Counted from the first letter of the stretch, positions 39,917-49,696 are shown. The stretch is DNA of 64,000 nucleotides from Undibacterium umbellatum (GCF_014284125.1 NZ_JACOFX010000024.1:1-64000), one strand, 5' to 3'. Made by a program: numbers and translations. Notes: a model not told the origin generated them from the sequence alone.

Positions 39917-41350
39917 CTACGGGAGGTGCGGGCCATACCCTTCGGAGATGAGTACCTCGCGTAGTCCTTCTGTGTTATCTAGGAGCACATTTAATGCTTT
40001 GGCTGCCGCAGCTAGCTTTGCAGGACTAAGATGATCACGCGCGAATCTGAGGTAATTAAGCCTGGCGATACCGACCTGACGCGCATCGGCACATTCGTCG
40101 AGTCGCTTAATGCAGTCCAGGTAAAAATCTTCTTCTGATGGCAAGGCATAGCCTATGAAGGCGTTCTTAGCCCCTTTCCTCGGCTTTTTAAGCACTTCTT
40201 GGTTGTCGAGCCAAAACTCACCAAGAAAAATTAATTCCCATGCGCTATCCTTGCCTACGTCCAGCTTGTTGGTATAGCTCATCACCAGTATATGCCAGGC
40301 ATACACTTGTTCCACGTCCGCCAAATCCAGCGCTATGACGCTTTGCAGGTGCAAGGTTAGATTGGCTGCAATCGCTTGCAGCAGATCGAAGTCCTTGAGA
40401 GCAAGTGCGAAATACATAGCAGTTTCCAGGTGAAGCAAGGCACTTTGGTGCAGGCCCTCAATTTGTGTTCGATCTGTAGCTGCGTTCTTGCTAGCTTCTA
40501 TTAGCGCGCGCCGTGCCAGAAGTCCCCTTAAATTGTGCCAATGAGGAGCTGTCCGTATGTCAACCGCGAACAATGGCGCCGGTTCTGGGCCAAACTGAGC
40601 CAATCTCCGAAACACGTCGGCTGGCGACTCATCGTAATCGATACGGTCTAGCAGGAATTTGGCAGAGGACAAAAGGCCTCCATCGCGAAGACCTATGTCC
40701 GCGCCGGCGATTGCCTGTTTTACCTTGGTGCGCGCATCGTCGAACTCCCCTATGCGTTTGTGGAATAGCGCTTCGCGCACCAAGAGCATAGTACGAGTAT
40801 CGATGCTGAGTGGGTATTTGTAGGCTTCCTGCAGGAGTTCGATTGCGTCAATGAACCCACCATGCATAGCTTTTTCATCAGCGTCCCGGCAAATAACCAG
40901 TAATTGCCGAAGCATGTCAGTGTCACTGACTGTCAAGAGCAGTGGCCACGACCATTTCACTTTCTCGGTACCAGGTGAAGCCCTGTCATGGCTACCGGTA
41001 GATCCTTCAATAGAAAACTTTGCCTTGCGTAATATCTTCAGTCGCCATGGTCCTGCGGTGGGGCGCAATGATTCCAGACGAATGGGGCAATCTGGGGTTT
41101 TCTTGAACACATCGTTTAAGGTTTCTACGAGTCTGCTCAGTAGAGCTCGTGACAATGGTTTTGTCCACCCCCTTTTGAGAAGCTCGTATTTGAATGTTGC
41201 CGCATCCAACTCCTGGTTGGCCATCGCCTGTGTGGCGAGGAGAGCCAACATGGTCGCGGCCCATGCCCTGCGGAATTTGTGCACTTGCCCGCCGCCAAAC
41301 GCCACGCTATTTTCGGCTGGATCAATATGAATAGGGATGGGTTTGATCAT
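39917..41350 (-). CDS. Unknown helical protein coupled to the NTPase-nuclease
   Basis: A 477-residue, mostly helical protein with no family I recognise. Its middle (about residues 180-400) has tetratricopeptide-like helical hairpins (RTMLLVREALFHKRIGEFDDARTKVKQAI). Its ATG overlaps the TGA of the NTPase gene (ATGA at 41347-41350), so the two proteins are probably made together. Residues 24-44 (HKFRRAWAATMLALLATQAMA) look like a signal peptide or membrane anchor if translation instead starts at a GTG at 41284; I cannot decide between the starts. As the second gene of a putative defence cassette it may be a sensor, regulator or partner of the NTPase. Confidence 0.7.
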   Translation of the reverse strand: MIKPIPIHIDPAENSVAFGGGQVHKFRRAWAATMLALLATQAMANQELDAATFKYELLKRGWTKPLSRALLSRLVETLNDVFKKTPDCPIRLESLRPTAGPWRLKILRKAKFSIEGSTGSHDRASPGTEKVKWSWPLLLTVSDTDMLRQLLVICRDADEKAMHGGFIDAIELLQEAYKYPLSIDTRTMLLVREALFHKRIGEFDDARTKVKQAIAGADIGLRDGGLLSSAKFLLDRIDYDESPADVFRRLAQFGPEPAPLFAVDIRTAPHWHNLRGLLARRALIEASKNAATDRTQIEGLHQSALLHLETAMYFALALKDFDLLQAIAANLTLHLQSVIALDLADVEQVYAWHILVMSYTNKLDVGKDSAWELIFLGEFWLDNQEVLKKPRKGAKNAFIGYALPSEEDFYLDCIKRLDECADARQVGIARLNYLRFARDHLSPAKLAAAAKALNVLLDNTEGLREVLISEGYGPHLP

Positions 41351-44300
41351 TTAGAAGCTGTTGCTTTGGTTGTGATCTTCGGGACCGGTTCGACACAGCT
41401 GGAAACATCGATAGCGTAGATTTCCGGTTGTGGTCCATCCGGAGCTGCTTCCCTGATGGCCAAAGCCATTGATTGGAGATGCGTAACAACTGCGGTGAAA
41501 TCAATGAATGTCCCGTCTGGCAATTCCCATCCCTGTTTACGTTCTACTTGGTGCACAAGTAAAAGAATGCCGTAGCGGCCATTTTGTGCTCTCAAATATT
41601 GACCACATAGCTGAACTTTAAGTGCTTCCTCAAGTTTCTTCAGCGTCCAGCTCTCAGCGACTTTGATCTCGATAGACAGACAACCATCATCTACCTTTGT
41701 CCGCAAGCGTATGTCTGGTTCTTTTTCACCAGCAACATGTGCCTCCCGTTCAACCGAATAGGCTTTCCCCTGTGCTTGCCTGAACTGGGCAGCTAACCAG
41801 TTCTGTACCATTGGTTCGTTGGGAAGTATTTGCAACGTCTTGCCTTGCTGAAAGTCGCCGTGAAGCAGTTCGTGCTGCAGATCTGCAAGGCGACCAAGCG
41901 CAACATCGAGTAATTCTGGGCCAGTCTTTGGAGCGACCTCGAATTTTTGTTCTAATTGCAGTGCGTGGTTAGGTGTCCAGGCACTGGTTTCCGCATCTTG
42001 GGCAGCACGACTGCGTGCTAAGGCATCCAGGCGGGATGACTTGATAGGAAAATCAGGTATTTCAGCCAGGCGCATGATTGCAGCATATGCTTCAACGCCA
42101 GGTGTATCCACAAGGCTGTTGAACAGGATTCCCCTTGCCTCTTCAGCTTCATCACGTGCATCCGGCGAGTAAACTCCCTTATTGGCGCGGTCATGGTCAT
42201 CCTCAATTCGAACGGTACCAAATGCCAGGCGCACAAGACGTTCTTTCGTGATCACATCTAGTGCTGCAGTAGGACGGGTAAATCGTGGCCACCGCGTCCG
42301 AAAAATCTGGGGCAAGACTTGTATCGCAAGTTGAGTTTTATCGGCGTCATTCAGGCCATCTAGCCGGGCAACCAGGGCATCGGTTGCTTTTTGAGCGTCG
42401 ATAGCATACACCGCGCGGAGGTATTGAGCGCTGACTTTTGGATCGGCTGCCTTTTGAAATCTGTCGATGGCAAGCGCGACCAGGTCCGGCTTTTGTCCAG
42501 CAGCTAAACCAAGCACCAGTATCGGCAGTATCGGCCGAAGCGCTAGGTGGTTCAGAGTGCTCCTGGATTTCAACTCATTCAATAATGTCGGTGAAACCAG
42601 TTGCGAAAGGACCTCTGGCCCTCTGTAGATATATTCCAGTATTTGGTAATGGACGGTCGGCACCGGGCTATCGAGTTCGCCAATTATCTCCTTTGATAGT
42701 ACTGGTTCAACCTCTAGGGGAAAAGCTGTTGCCAAAGCGGAAATCCACTCTGGGAGGCTACCAATATGAAGAGTTGAAAACTGGGCGGCGCGTATCGCCT
42801 CTTCACGCTTCAATGTGCTGGGCCAATCTGGATGCGTTGTGCTCTCTATGAATATACCCGAAATACACATTGTCTCGAGCTCGGAGACAAAATTCTTCTC
42901 GTCGGGCTGGCGAGCACTGCGTAGTGTTGGTATCCAATTCCTCCAGGTAGAGGAAAGGGCAAGAGCAAATTCCTCTGCCGCTTTTTCTCCAATAATGCCG
43001 ATGATGGCATCCAAACTCTCTACCGTACCGGCGCCGCGGCCTGAAGTAGCTCTGTTTAGCAAATCCCAAAGATAGTAGATGCGGGAATCAACAGTTTTAT
43101 CTATTATTGGTGCAAGCTGCTTTAGCTGCTCCGGGCTATTACGTATGCTGATGACAAATTCAATCCAGTGCTGCTCTTCGGCTAACTGTTTTTCTTTATG
43201 GGTATGCAGGTATTCTGCTTGCTCCTGTTCAAACCTGATGTCTTCGGCATTTTTTTGATGCGGAGTCGTCGATTCAACAAAGGCCGCGTGTAATTCGCCA
43301 TCAGTAACAGCGATAGCTTCGATGCTGGCCAGGATTGCTTCGTCATTCTTTCCAGCAGTGGCCTGGACATACAGTGAGGTATTGATCGCCAATATGCGAT
43401 CTGCGGTGGGACCATCTCCTGCGGCGTCCTTAAGCAGCCATTCTATGTCAGTCAATTGGAATTCTGGGCACCAACCTTGGTGCATGATTTGATATAGATA
43501 GTGCAGTGGTCGTACCGGGGCAGGATTGCGGTTTTTTATCTGGGTAACAATCTCCCAAAAGACTGCCCTCCTCCGTTCCTTTGTGCTCTGCAGCTGTGCG
43601 ACTGCGTCCTTGCTTTTCTCTATGCGGTGACGTGATCGGTCAAAACGATAATCCCCAACCCGGATAATTGCATTCATGGCGGCAGCAGGCGCTTGATCTG
43701 GCGAGGACAAAGCGAGCAACCGGGCGGCTGCTGTTGACAGCATTGGAGCATATTGTGCATCTCTGGATGCATCGTCATCGAAAGGGTACTCGTTTGGTTC
43801 ATTCCCCAACTGACCTAACAGGCCATTGATTAGCCTGGTTTGGTCCTGAGCGTTTAACAATCTGGCAGCCAGGTCTGCACCGTTCCAGCTTAAATTGAAA
43901 CCACTGCTTTGTTTACCTTCAAGTTTAATTTCAGCAAGAATGGCAACAAAGTCATCGATACCAAGTGGATCTGGAAACAGTCTATCGATTGCGTCCCATA
44001 CCAGCGTAGCTGGTAAGGACTGGACATTCATTTTGACATACGCCGCATAGTCCTTTTTCTGGTCTGGAGCAGCGGTCTCCAATAAAGCCCAACCAGCCAT
44101 TATTGCCGTATATTCATCATTATATTTTCCAAATGACGCATCGAACGCAATGTCTGCGCAGTCCGTTAACTTACCAAGCGCTATCAGTCGAAGGATAAAG
44201 GGGCGGATTTCAGCATTGGATTTATCTGCTTCCCAGATGGTGCGTACCTTTTGCGCAATATCTGGCCGTGCGAATCTTTTAAGGCTGTCGAAGTCAAGGT

Positions 44301-45840
44301 GTGGAATTTCCTGGTTAAGTCGGATTCGCTCAATGACAGCAGTGAGCACCGCGCGCCTGATCGGCGCTGGCAGGCTGGCCGGGTCTCCCGCATTGACCAA
44401 GAGAAAAGGGTCTCTCTTTATTACCTCATTTGCGACGTTGACGTCCCATAAACTTAGCCATGCCGCTGTATGCTGCATGGATGGTTTAATCACTTGTATG
44501 CCATGGGTGTCGGAAAAGAGCAGGTCGTACAATTGTCTTTGTGGCAAATTGGCCTGGCGCAAGCGTAGGAGCCACTTCGCAGCAAGATATGCCCTGACTT
44601 CACCTTCATTGTCGTTATGCAACCTGGTGCGACCAAAGGTTGCTGGGTCAAATGCAGGGCGACTTAGTAAATGCTTCAGTTTCTGAGGTTCCCAGTCTGG
44701 CAGGATCTGTTCTATATGTGTTAACGAATGGTTGTCTGGTGCTGATTCTTCGTCTGGGATCGCGATGGTCGTTTGGCGCCCAAATACGAGTGCTGCGCCG
44801 ACTCTTTGCAGGCCGTGTAGTGCGCTTACGGAATCTAGGGAGTCTTGATATGTGCGCACTGTATCTGTTTCCCGGACTCGCTCTGCCAGGCTGGTCTCGA
44901 TCATTTCTGTGTAGCTGCCGAGGCGGCCATGGCTGAGCCAATACCGTACAATCCATTCCAGGTCGAGCGGGCGCCGGGCAAGACTCCAGATATTGGCGTT
45001 GTGTATAGCAGCAAGAAGTTCATCAAGCATGGCAACATTTCTGGCTGTGGCATAGGTCCGTATCTGTTCCGGGCCAAGGTGAGCCAGCATAACAACGATG
45101 GGGGTTTCAACCGGTACGGGATCTGGTTCCTTTTCGTGACGCAGAATTTTTCGAATCTGATTTTCTAGGGTAGGAGCAGGTGTAGTGGGTAAGTCTGCCG
45201 GCAGCGGAAGTTCCTCATTGAGGGTAGTGGCGTCCCGATTGAACTCCCAATCGGTATGCCTGCCTGAGAGAACTATGTGCGTGCGCCCTTCTGCGCCCAG
45301 AATGCCGTCTGCTATCTCACGTAGGGCGTGGTTAAGGCGAAAACGATTCAGCTTGGCTTCGTCAATAGAATCGATGAAAAACCATGCTGGGTCTTGGCTG
45401 CTTAGCCATGCCGTGTATCTGGCTCTATCTGGAGTACGAATCGCCTTTGCCAGGCCCCTTCCGGCGACATCCTGCACAGTCGCATAGAATGCGTATTTTC
45501 CCGCTATGGTCTGTTGGCGAGTCTGTTCAACCAGCTCTGTTGTTTTACCACTTCCCGCTTCGGCAAGAATAACGACTCTACGTTTCTTGATAAGGTCTGG
45601 CCACGTCAGTAGACCATCCGATAACCCAGCGGCTGTACGTAGTAGAGCTATGCTTTCAGGGTCTGTATCTCTTCTTAATTCGCAGAAGCGGCGGTCAAGG
45701 GAAATTGCAGTCACTCTTTTAGTCCTCCAGTACCCACGCTTCTCTTTCGAAAAACTTGGGATATTGCGCCATAAGCCAACATTGGCTGTTAGATAACACA
45801 ATAACCCGATGGTTAACACTACTGCAAGTGACAAATTCAT
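41347..45840 (-). CDS. Membrane-anchored NACHT/STAND-like NTPase with PD-(D/E)XK nuclease end
   Basis: A 1,497-residue protein. Residues 3-20 form one transmembrane helix. A P-loop follows: Walker A AEAGSGKTT at 93-101 and Walker B WFFIDSIDEA at 153-162, the arrangement of NACHT/AAA-type STAND ATPases. About 1,000 residues of helical repeats come next, the usual sensor part. Near the end, D1376 in EPDIRL and E1391-x-K1393 in SIEIKV form a PD-(D/E)XK nuclease signature, followed by a helix and a GRYGILLLV strand as in restriction-like folds. This fits an antiviral STAND protein that is triggered by phage and cuts nucleic acid, but with the nuclease at the carboxy end and an amino-terminal membrane anchor. 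There is no strong Shine-Dalgarno before the ATG at 45840. The defence role is inference. Confidence 0.75.
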   Translation of the reverse strand: MNLSLAVVLTIGLLCYLTANVGLWRNIPSFSKEKRGYWRTKRVTAISLDRRFCELRRDTDPESIALLRTAAGLSDGLLTWPDLIKKRRVVILAEAGSGKTTELVEQTRQQTIAGKYAFYATVQDVAGRGLAKAIRTPDRARYTAWLSSQDPAWFFIDSIDEAKLNRFRLNHALREIADGILGAEGRTHIVLSGRHTDWEFNRDATTLNEELPLPADLPTTPAPTLENQIRKILRHEKEPDPVPVETPIVVMLAHLGPEQIRTYATARNVAMLDELLAAIHNANIWSLARRPLDLEWIVRYWLSHGRLGSYTEMIETSLAERVRETDTVRTYQDSLDSVSALHGLQRVGAALVFGRQTTIAIPDEESAPDNHSLTHIEQILPDWEPQKLKHLLSRPAFDPATFGRTRLHNDNEGEVRAYLAAKWLLRLRQANLPQRQLYDLLFSDTHGIQVIKPSMQHTAAWLSLWDVNVANEVIKRDPFLLVNAGDPASLPAPIRRAVLTAVIERIRLNQEIPHLDFDSLKRFARPDIAQKVRTIWEADKSNAEIRPFILRLIALGKLTDCADIAFDASFGKYNDEYTAIMAGWALLETAAPDQKKDYAAYVKMNVQSLPATLVWDAIDRLFPDPLGIDDFVAILAEIKLEGKQSSGFNLSWNGADLAARLLNAQDQTRLINGLLGQLGNEPNEYPFDDDASRDAQYAPMLSTAAARLLALSSPDQAPAAAMNAIIRVGDYRFDRSRHRIEKSKDAVAQLQSTKERRRAVFWEIVTQIKNRNPAPVRPLHYLYQIMHQGWCPEFQLTDIEWLLKDAAGDGPTADRILAINTSLYVQATAGKNDEAILASIEAIAVTDGELHAAFVESTTPHQKNAEDIRFEQEQAEYLHTHKEKQLAEEQHWIEFVISIRNSPEQLKQLAPIIDKTVDSRIYYLWDLLNRATSGRGAGTVESLDAIIGIIGEKAAEEFALALSSTWRNWIPTLRSARQPDEKNFVSELETMCISGIFIESTTHPDWPSTLKREEAIRAAQFSTLHIGSLPEWISALATAFPLEVEPVLSKEIIGELDSPVPTVHYQILEYIYRGPEVLSQLVSPTLLNELKSRSTLNHLALRPILPILVLGLAAGQKPDLVALAIDRFQKAADPKVSAQYLRAVYAIDAQKATDALVARLDGLNDADKTQLAIQVLPQIFRTRWPRFTRPTAALDVITKERLVRLAFGTVRIEDDHDRANKGVYSPDARDEAEEARGILFNSLVDTPGVEAYAAIMRLAEIPDFPIKSSRLDALARSRAAQDAETSAWTPNHALQLEQKFEVAPKTGPELLDVALGRLADLQHELLHGDFQQGKTLQILPNEPMVQNWLAAQFRQAQGKAYSVEREAHVAGEKEPDIRLRTKVDDGCLSIEIKVAESWTLKKLEEALKVQLCGQYLRAQNGRYGILLLVHQVERKQGWELPDGTFIDFTAVVTHLQSMALAIREAAPDGPQPEIYAIDVSSCVEPVPKITTKATASK

Positions 45841-45938
45841 AAATGTTAATAATTTGTAATTTTCTTTGGATTATCCAGAACTCGTTTTACCAGGATGACT
45901 TAGCGAGTTACGCGACGCGCTGCACTTACTCAATGTCG

Positions 45939-47258
45939 TTACAACGTAAGGTTACCCTGCCGACTGACCGAGATTTCTCCAGGTTGAATAGGGCGCTTGT
46001 CTGTTTTTCCCTTGATTTCATTAAACGCGTCGCTTTGCGCCACGGCTATCGCGGCTGATTGCATGCATATCGCTAGTTCATGTTCTGGGTGTACCCAGGC
46101 GGCACCGTTACGCATGCTGTATTGAACCCAGAGGTAATGTGTCTGGCGCAAGGTAATTTCCAGCCCGCATTCTTCCAGAGTACCGCGTACCTTATGGCAG
46201 TCGTCTTTGAGGTGTTCTGGTACTTCTGGCAGGTTGACTTTGGCAAGGAGGACAAGAGCCTTATCGATGATGGTGAGTGCGATCGTGGCGTCGTCGACGG
46301 AGACGCGCTTGCCAAAGCTGCAGTAGTACGCGGACATGACGTTTGGTCGGTTGTGTCCCATGTTTTCACTCGGGCGTAAGAGTATTGTACGTAGCCTGTC
46401 CTTGGACATCTGCCCTTTTGCGCCTCCCATGGACGGGGGAATAATTCCGTGTACCAGGGCGTTATTTTCTGCAAACTGCGCGCGCAACGAGTGGCCGGTT
46501 ATACCCAGGTCCTTTTTGGTGAGGCCAATCTGGCGCATGTAATTGTTGTAGCGGGTAATGTTTTGTTTCAGGTTTGCAGCAGATTTTCCATCGCGTGTAA
46601 GTGGCCAGCCCAGGGCCTCACCTTTTGGTATTTCCGCTTTGACGGTGGCAAGGATTTCTCGTTGCGCCGACGTCAGTGTATTGACATGGCGCTCGCGGCC
46701 TCCTTTGCCATGGCCTTTATCAATACGCAGGAACTGGGTGAAGTCTTGCGCATGGGGCCTGCATTTCAGCGCTTCTTCTCTGCGCAGGCCGAATGCCACT
46801 TCTATGCGCAGTATAAGACCCAGGCGGCGATTGACGGCGTCTGCGCGTGCAAATACCTGTGGAAGGTCCACGCGGTTGCCGGTGGCGCTTTTGGGCGCGC
46901 GCGCCGCGGCTTCCACGCGCAGTAAATGAGCATCTTCTTTACTCACGTAGGTGAGCTTGCTTTTGACCATACTGGCTTTGCCTATCCAGGTGGCAAATAT
47001 GCGGAGGTTGGATAAGCTTGCTTCTATTGTTTTTGGCTTTGCCTGCTTCTTGTAAATCCAATAATGCATTAATGCTTTTATATGTTTTTCCTGGAGGTTA
47101 GCTGGCTCTTGTAGCTTGAACCCCAGTTCCGCAAGTTGCTTGAAGCTGGCTTGCAACGATTCTTTGCGCGCGGTGAAAGTTCTTTCGGACGCAACGCGGC
47201 CATTTTGGCGGGTTCCAGCGTTTGCGTGAATTATTTCGAGCAATTTATCTTTTATCAA
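45939..47258 (-). CDS. Tyrosine recombinase (integrase)
   Basis: A 439-residue site-specific recombinase. Catalytic residues are visible: R159/R160 in GLRREE, K in the IDKGHGKGG segment (about 181-185), H256-S-L-R259, H302 in MGHNRP and Y311/Y312 in SAYYCS. The amino-terminal ~100 residues fit the SAM-like core-binding domain. It starts at a TTG with GAGGA six bases upstream. It resembles integrases of genomic islands and conjugative elements rather than XerC/D. It is divergent from the traKLM-like operon and co-directional with the NTPase gene 98 bp beyond its stop, so either side may belong to the same integrated element. The attachment site was not found. Confidence 0.85.
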   Translation of the reverse strand: MIKDKLLEIIHANAGTRQNGRVASERTFTARKESLQASFKQLAELGFKLQEPANLQEKHIKALMHYWIYKKQAKPKTIEASLSNLRIFATWIGKASMVKSKLTYVSKEDAHLLRVEAAARAPKSATGNRVDLPQVFARADAVNRRLGLILRIEVAFGLRREEALKCRPHAQDFTQFLRIDKGHGKGGRERHVNTLTSAQREILATVKAEIPKGEALGWPLTRDGKSAANLKQNITRYNNYMRQIGLTKKDLGITGHSLRAQFAENNALVHGIIPPSMGGAKGQMSKDRLRTILLRPSENMGHNRPNVMSAYYCSFGKRVSVDDATIALTIIDKALVLLAKVNLPEVPEHLKDDCHKVRGTLEECGLEITLRQTHYLWVQYSMRNGAAWVHPEHELAICMQSAAIAVAQSDAFNEIKGKTDKRPIQPGEISVSRQGNLTL

Positions 47259-48160
47259 TTTTTCCTCAATCTCTCGAAATGTGGTTCTTATTGCTTACGC
47301 GCCCGGGTAGTTGTCCAGGTGCTGAGTTTTCACTTCTGTGGCGGCCATGGCGGGCATCCTTAAATACGCTGAATTGGTTCCGAGCTGCCAAATGCCTGAA
47401 CTTCGAAACCCCGTAGGAATCACTACCTACGGTCGCTTCCCCAATACTCTGAGAAGACCGGGAACTTATCGTGTTCCATGCGTCACGTCTCTACCCTTGA
47501 TCTTGCTGGCGGGTAGCCATGGTCACGTGAGGACCAGTATTCTTTTTTTCCGGCCTATAGCTGGACGCTGTTACACACTGGTAGGTGAGCTCAGCGCTCA
47601 TTCTGTCCAGCATCCGGGGGCAATCCCATAGCAGCAATTATTTAAATACCTGAGTGTTTTCTGTTTGGAGTCTGGCAGAAAGTACCAGCGACTTTTTGTG
47701 ATTTGCAGCGTACGATTTTGATGCAGATAATTTCGTGTTTCTGTGGTGTTTCAGTGTTTGATAATCGGCGGAGAGCCGCTTCAGCGTTGTACTCTAGATG
47801 TACTCTGTGTTTGGTCGAATTTTAATTTCTGTGGCAAAAAAAAGCGCGAATTGTTTCACCAATTCAGCTCGGAAAAATCTATTTTGAGGTTGGGAAAGAA
47901 AGATCCCAGGAGTTAATGCCTGCTAATCAGGCGAGGTAAACTTTTGAGTCGATGGACTCTCCATTGCGTTGCATTGGGGAGTCATTTTGAATAGTTGTTG
48001 GCTAATTTTTGCAGTGCCGATTGCCGACCACACTATTTGACCGCTTTTCGCATACTTTTGCAAGTACTTCCAGCAGAAAATCCTGATGATTTCTACCCAT
48101 GTCCGATTCGCGAAAAAACAGCAAGTTTTATTGGGTATTGCAATATAGCCTGATTAAACA
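47259..48160. other. Structured intergenic region between integrase and traKLM; candidate oriT/attachment region
   Basis: About 900 bp with no supported gene but many inverted repeats. These are CCGTAGG/CCTACGG at 47411-47417 and 47426-47432; GGAAC/GTTCC at about 47461-47477; GCTGGAC and GTCCAGC spaced about 45 bp at about 47554-47612; GCCTG/CAGGC at 47923-47937; GAGTC/GACTC at 47948-47961; and palindrome AAGTACTT at 48062-48069. An ATCCTG hexamer at 48080-48085 equals the core of the IncP-type nick region, but it is short enough to be chance. The position between an integrase and traK-like gene is where an origin of transfer would be expected. Confidence 0.45.
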
Positions 48161-48470
48161 TCGCTACGACATTCCACGACAAAATACGACGTTTTACGAC
48201 ATTCCACGACACTTTACGACATTCCACGACACTTTACGACACTTTACGACACTTTACGACACTTTACGACATTCCACGACATTCCACGACATTCCACGAC
48301 ACTTTACGACATTCCACGACACTTTACGACACTTTACGACACTTTACGACACTTTACGACATTCCACGACATTCCACGACATTCCACGACATTCCACGAC
48401 ACTTTACGACATTCCACGACACTTTACGACTTTTCACGACGTTTTACGACAAATTACGACATTCCACGAC
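48161..48470. repeat. Array of thirty-one 10-bp iterons
   Basis: Thirty-one uninterrupted 10-bp units, each ending in TACGAC or CACGAC. Thirteen are attccacgac, twelve are actttacgac and six are variants at the two ends. Units from 48211-48300 are repeated exactly at 48301-48390, showing growth by a 90-bp tandem duplication. The spacing is close to one DNA helical turn, so bound protein would line one face. It lies about 90 bp before the traK-like gene, exactly where RP4 TraK or R388 StbA sites lie. Confidence 0.95.
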
Positions 48471-48490
48471 ATAGAATTTGTGAAGGCGAA

Positions 48491-48500
48491 GTAGTACTAC
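48491..48500. promoter_or_regulatory. Perfect 10-bp palindrome before traK-like gene
   Basis: GTAGTACTAC between the iterons and the traK-like start, a candidate operator. A related AAGTACTT palindrome is at 48062-48069. Confidence 0.35.
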
Positions 48501-48564
48501 TCGCGACAATTTAGTAGGCAAGCCAAATCGATTTTTAGAAAACGCCAAAAAGGAATTAATCCTG

Positions 48565-48939
48565 ATGAAAATTCCAGACCTCACATCTTTCCCAGAAAGC
48601 AGTCGGACCAAAGTATCTCGCATTGAAGAATTGTTCGACCGCATCACATGTTTGAAGAAGGAGGGCATTAGCTACCAAGATATCGCTACAAAGCTCACAA
48701 ACGAAGGGATGCAGATTACGTCTCAGGAACTGACCTCTATGCTTGGTCGCATTCGGAGGAAGAGAAAGGCGGTCTCAAGCATGAACGGAATTTCCGGTAA
48801 AGCCTCACCGGTAAACAACTTGCCGGTCGCGTCGTCGATTTCTTTGCCAAATTCGGAAGTAATCGATGCGCAACACGAAGAGACCAGACCTTATGCTCAT
48901 CAGAAGGACGGCAAGTTAATTGCCGATGAGGTTTGGTGA
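48565..48939 (+). CDS. TraK/StbA-like DNA-binding protein
   Basis: A 124-residue protein with AAAGGAA nine bases before its ATG. Residues 17-70 (RIEELFDRITCLKKEGISYQDIATKL...MLGRIRRKR) form a helix-turn-helix with a basic end, followed by a long polar, probably disordered tail. This is the shape of IncP TraK and IncW StbA, small proteins that bind clustered short repeats upstream of their own gene at or near the origin of transfer. The iteron array just upstream is the obvious binding site, and binding would also autoregulate the operon. It is followed by a TraL-like and a TraM-like gene in the RP4 order, which supports the call more than sequence similarity alone. Confidence 0.7.
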   Translation: MKIPDLTSFPESSRTKVSRIEELFDRITCLKKEGISYQDIATKLTNEGMQITSQELTSMLGRIRRKRKAVSSMNGISGKASPVNNLPVASSISLPNSEVIDAQHEETRPYAHQKDGKLIADEVW

Positions 48940-48961
48940 AAATTAAAGAGGAAGTAAAGGC

Positions 48962-49696
48962 ATGAATCAAATTCATATGGTGCTGCAAGGTAAAGGTGGA
49001 GTTGGCAAATCGTTGATAGCGGCGCTCATCGCTCAGAAACTGATTGATGACGCCGAGGTTCGTCTACCTGGTGATGTACTTTGTATTGATACCGATCCGG
49101 TGAACGCAACATTCGCCGGATACAAATTTTTTGACGTGGTCCAGGCAGAGATTCTTGATGGTAATGCCGATATAAACAAAAGGATGTTCGATCGTCTTAT
49201 CGAAGCGGTAGCCTGCTCGGATAAAGTCTCTGTAGTCGACAACGGTTCCACTTCATTTCTGCCACTGTCCTCCTACATGGCGGAGAATGCAGTAATTCCC
49301 ATGCTAGAAGAAATGGGAAAGGAAGTAATTATTCATTCGGTTCTCACTGGTGGCCAAGCCATGGAAGACACCATCTCTGGGCTCACCTCGGTTCTAAGGA
49401 AACAACCGGCAAAAGTGGTGGTTTGGCAAAATGAGTATTTTGGCCAGGTCGTTAGAGACGGCCGCCCCTTTGTCGAATCGAAGCTGTACGACCAGTTTCA
49501 TCAGAAAATTTTGGGTGTTGTGACACTCCGCAAACTCAACCAGGATACGGCAGCTCGCGATATGGAGATCATGATCTCTCATCGCCTTACATTCAAGGAG
49601 GCGATGGAGTCCCCCCTCTTCACTTTGATGCCACGACATAGGCTTCTATCCATTAAAAAGGAAATATTTAACCAGCTCGAAGCTATCGGCATTTAA
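48962..49696 (+). CDS. TraL/StbB-like ParA-family ATPase
   Basis: A 244-residue protein with a deviant Walker A KGGVGKS at 11-17 (IHMVLQGKGGVGKS start) and the segments CIDTDPVNATFAGYK, NGSTSFLPLSSY, VIHSVLTGGQAMEDT and RLTFKEAMES...LMPRHRLLSIKKEIFNQL. These match the IncP conjugation protein TraL, a ParA/MinD-type ATPase homologous to StbB, along the whole length. Such ATPases position plasmid DNA or assist transfer. AGAGGAAG precedes its ATG. It overlaps the next gene by one base (TAATG). Confidence 0.85.
   Translation: MNQIHMVLQGKGGVGKSLIAALIAQKLIDDAEVRLPGDVLCIDTDPVNATFAGYKFFDVVQAEILDGNADINKRMFDRLIEAVACSDKVSVVDNGSTSFLPLSSYMAENAVIPMLEEMGKEVIIHSVLTGGQAMEDTISGLTSVLRKQPAKVVVWQNEYFGQVVRDGRPFVESKLYDQFHQKILGVVTLRKLNQDTAARDMEIMISHRLTFKEAMESPLFTLMPRHRLLSIKKEIFNQLEAIGI

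Noticed and set aside
47259-48160. tRNA or known riboswitch near the integrase
   Set aside because: Several hairpins exist, but no cloverleaf, CCA end or conserved riboswitch core could be assembled.
48161-48470. CRISPR array
   Set aside because: Units are 10 bp and contiguous with no unique spacers, and there are no cas genes.
48099-48494. Open frame of 131 codons across the iteron array, reading RHFTTFHD-type repeats
   Set aside because: It is produced by the 10-bp units themselves, which run through three frames without stops; no domain and an unlikely composition.
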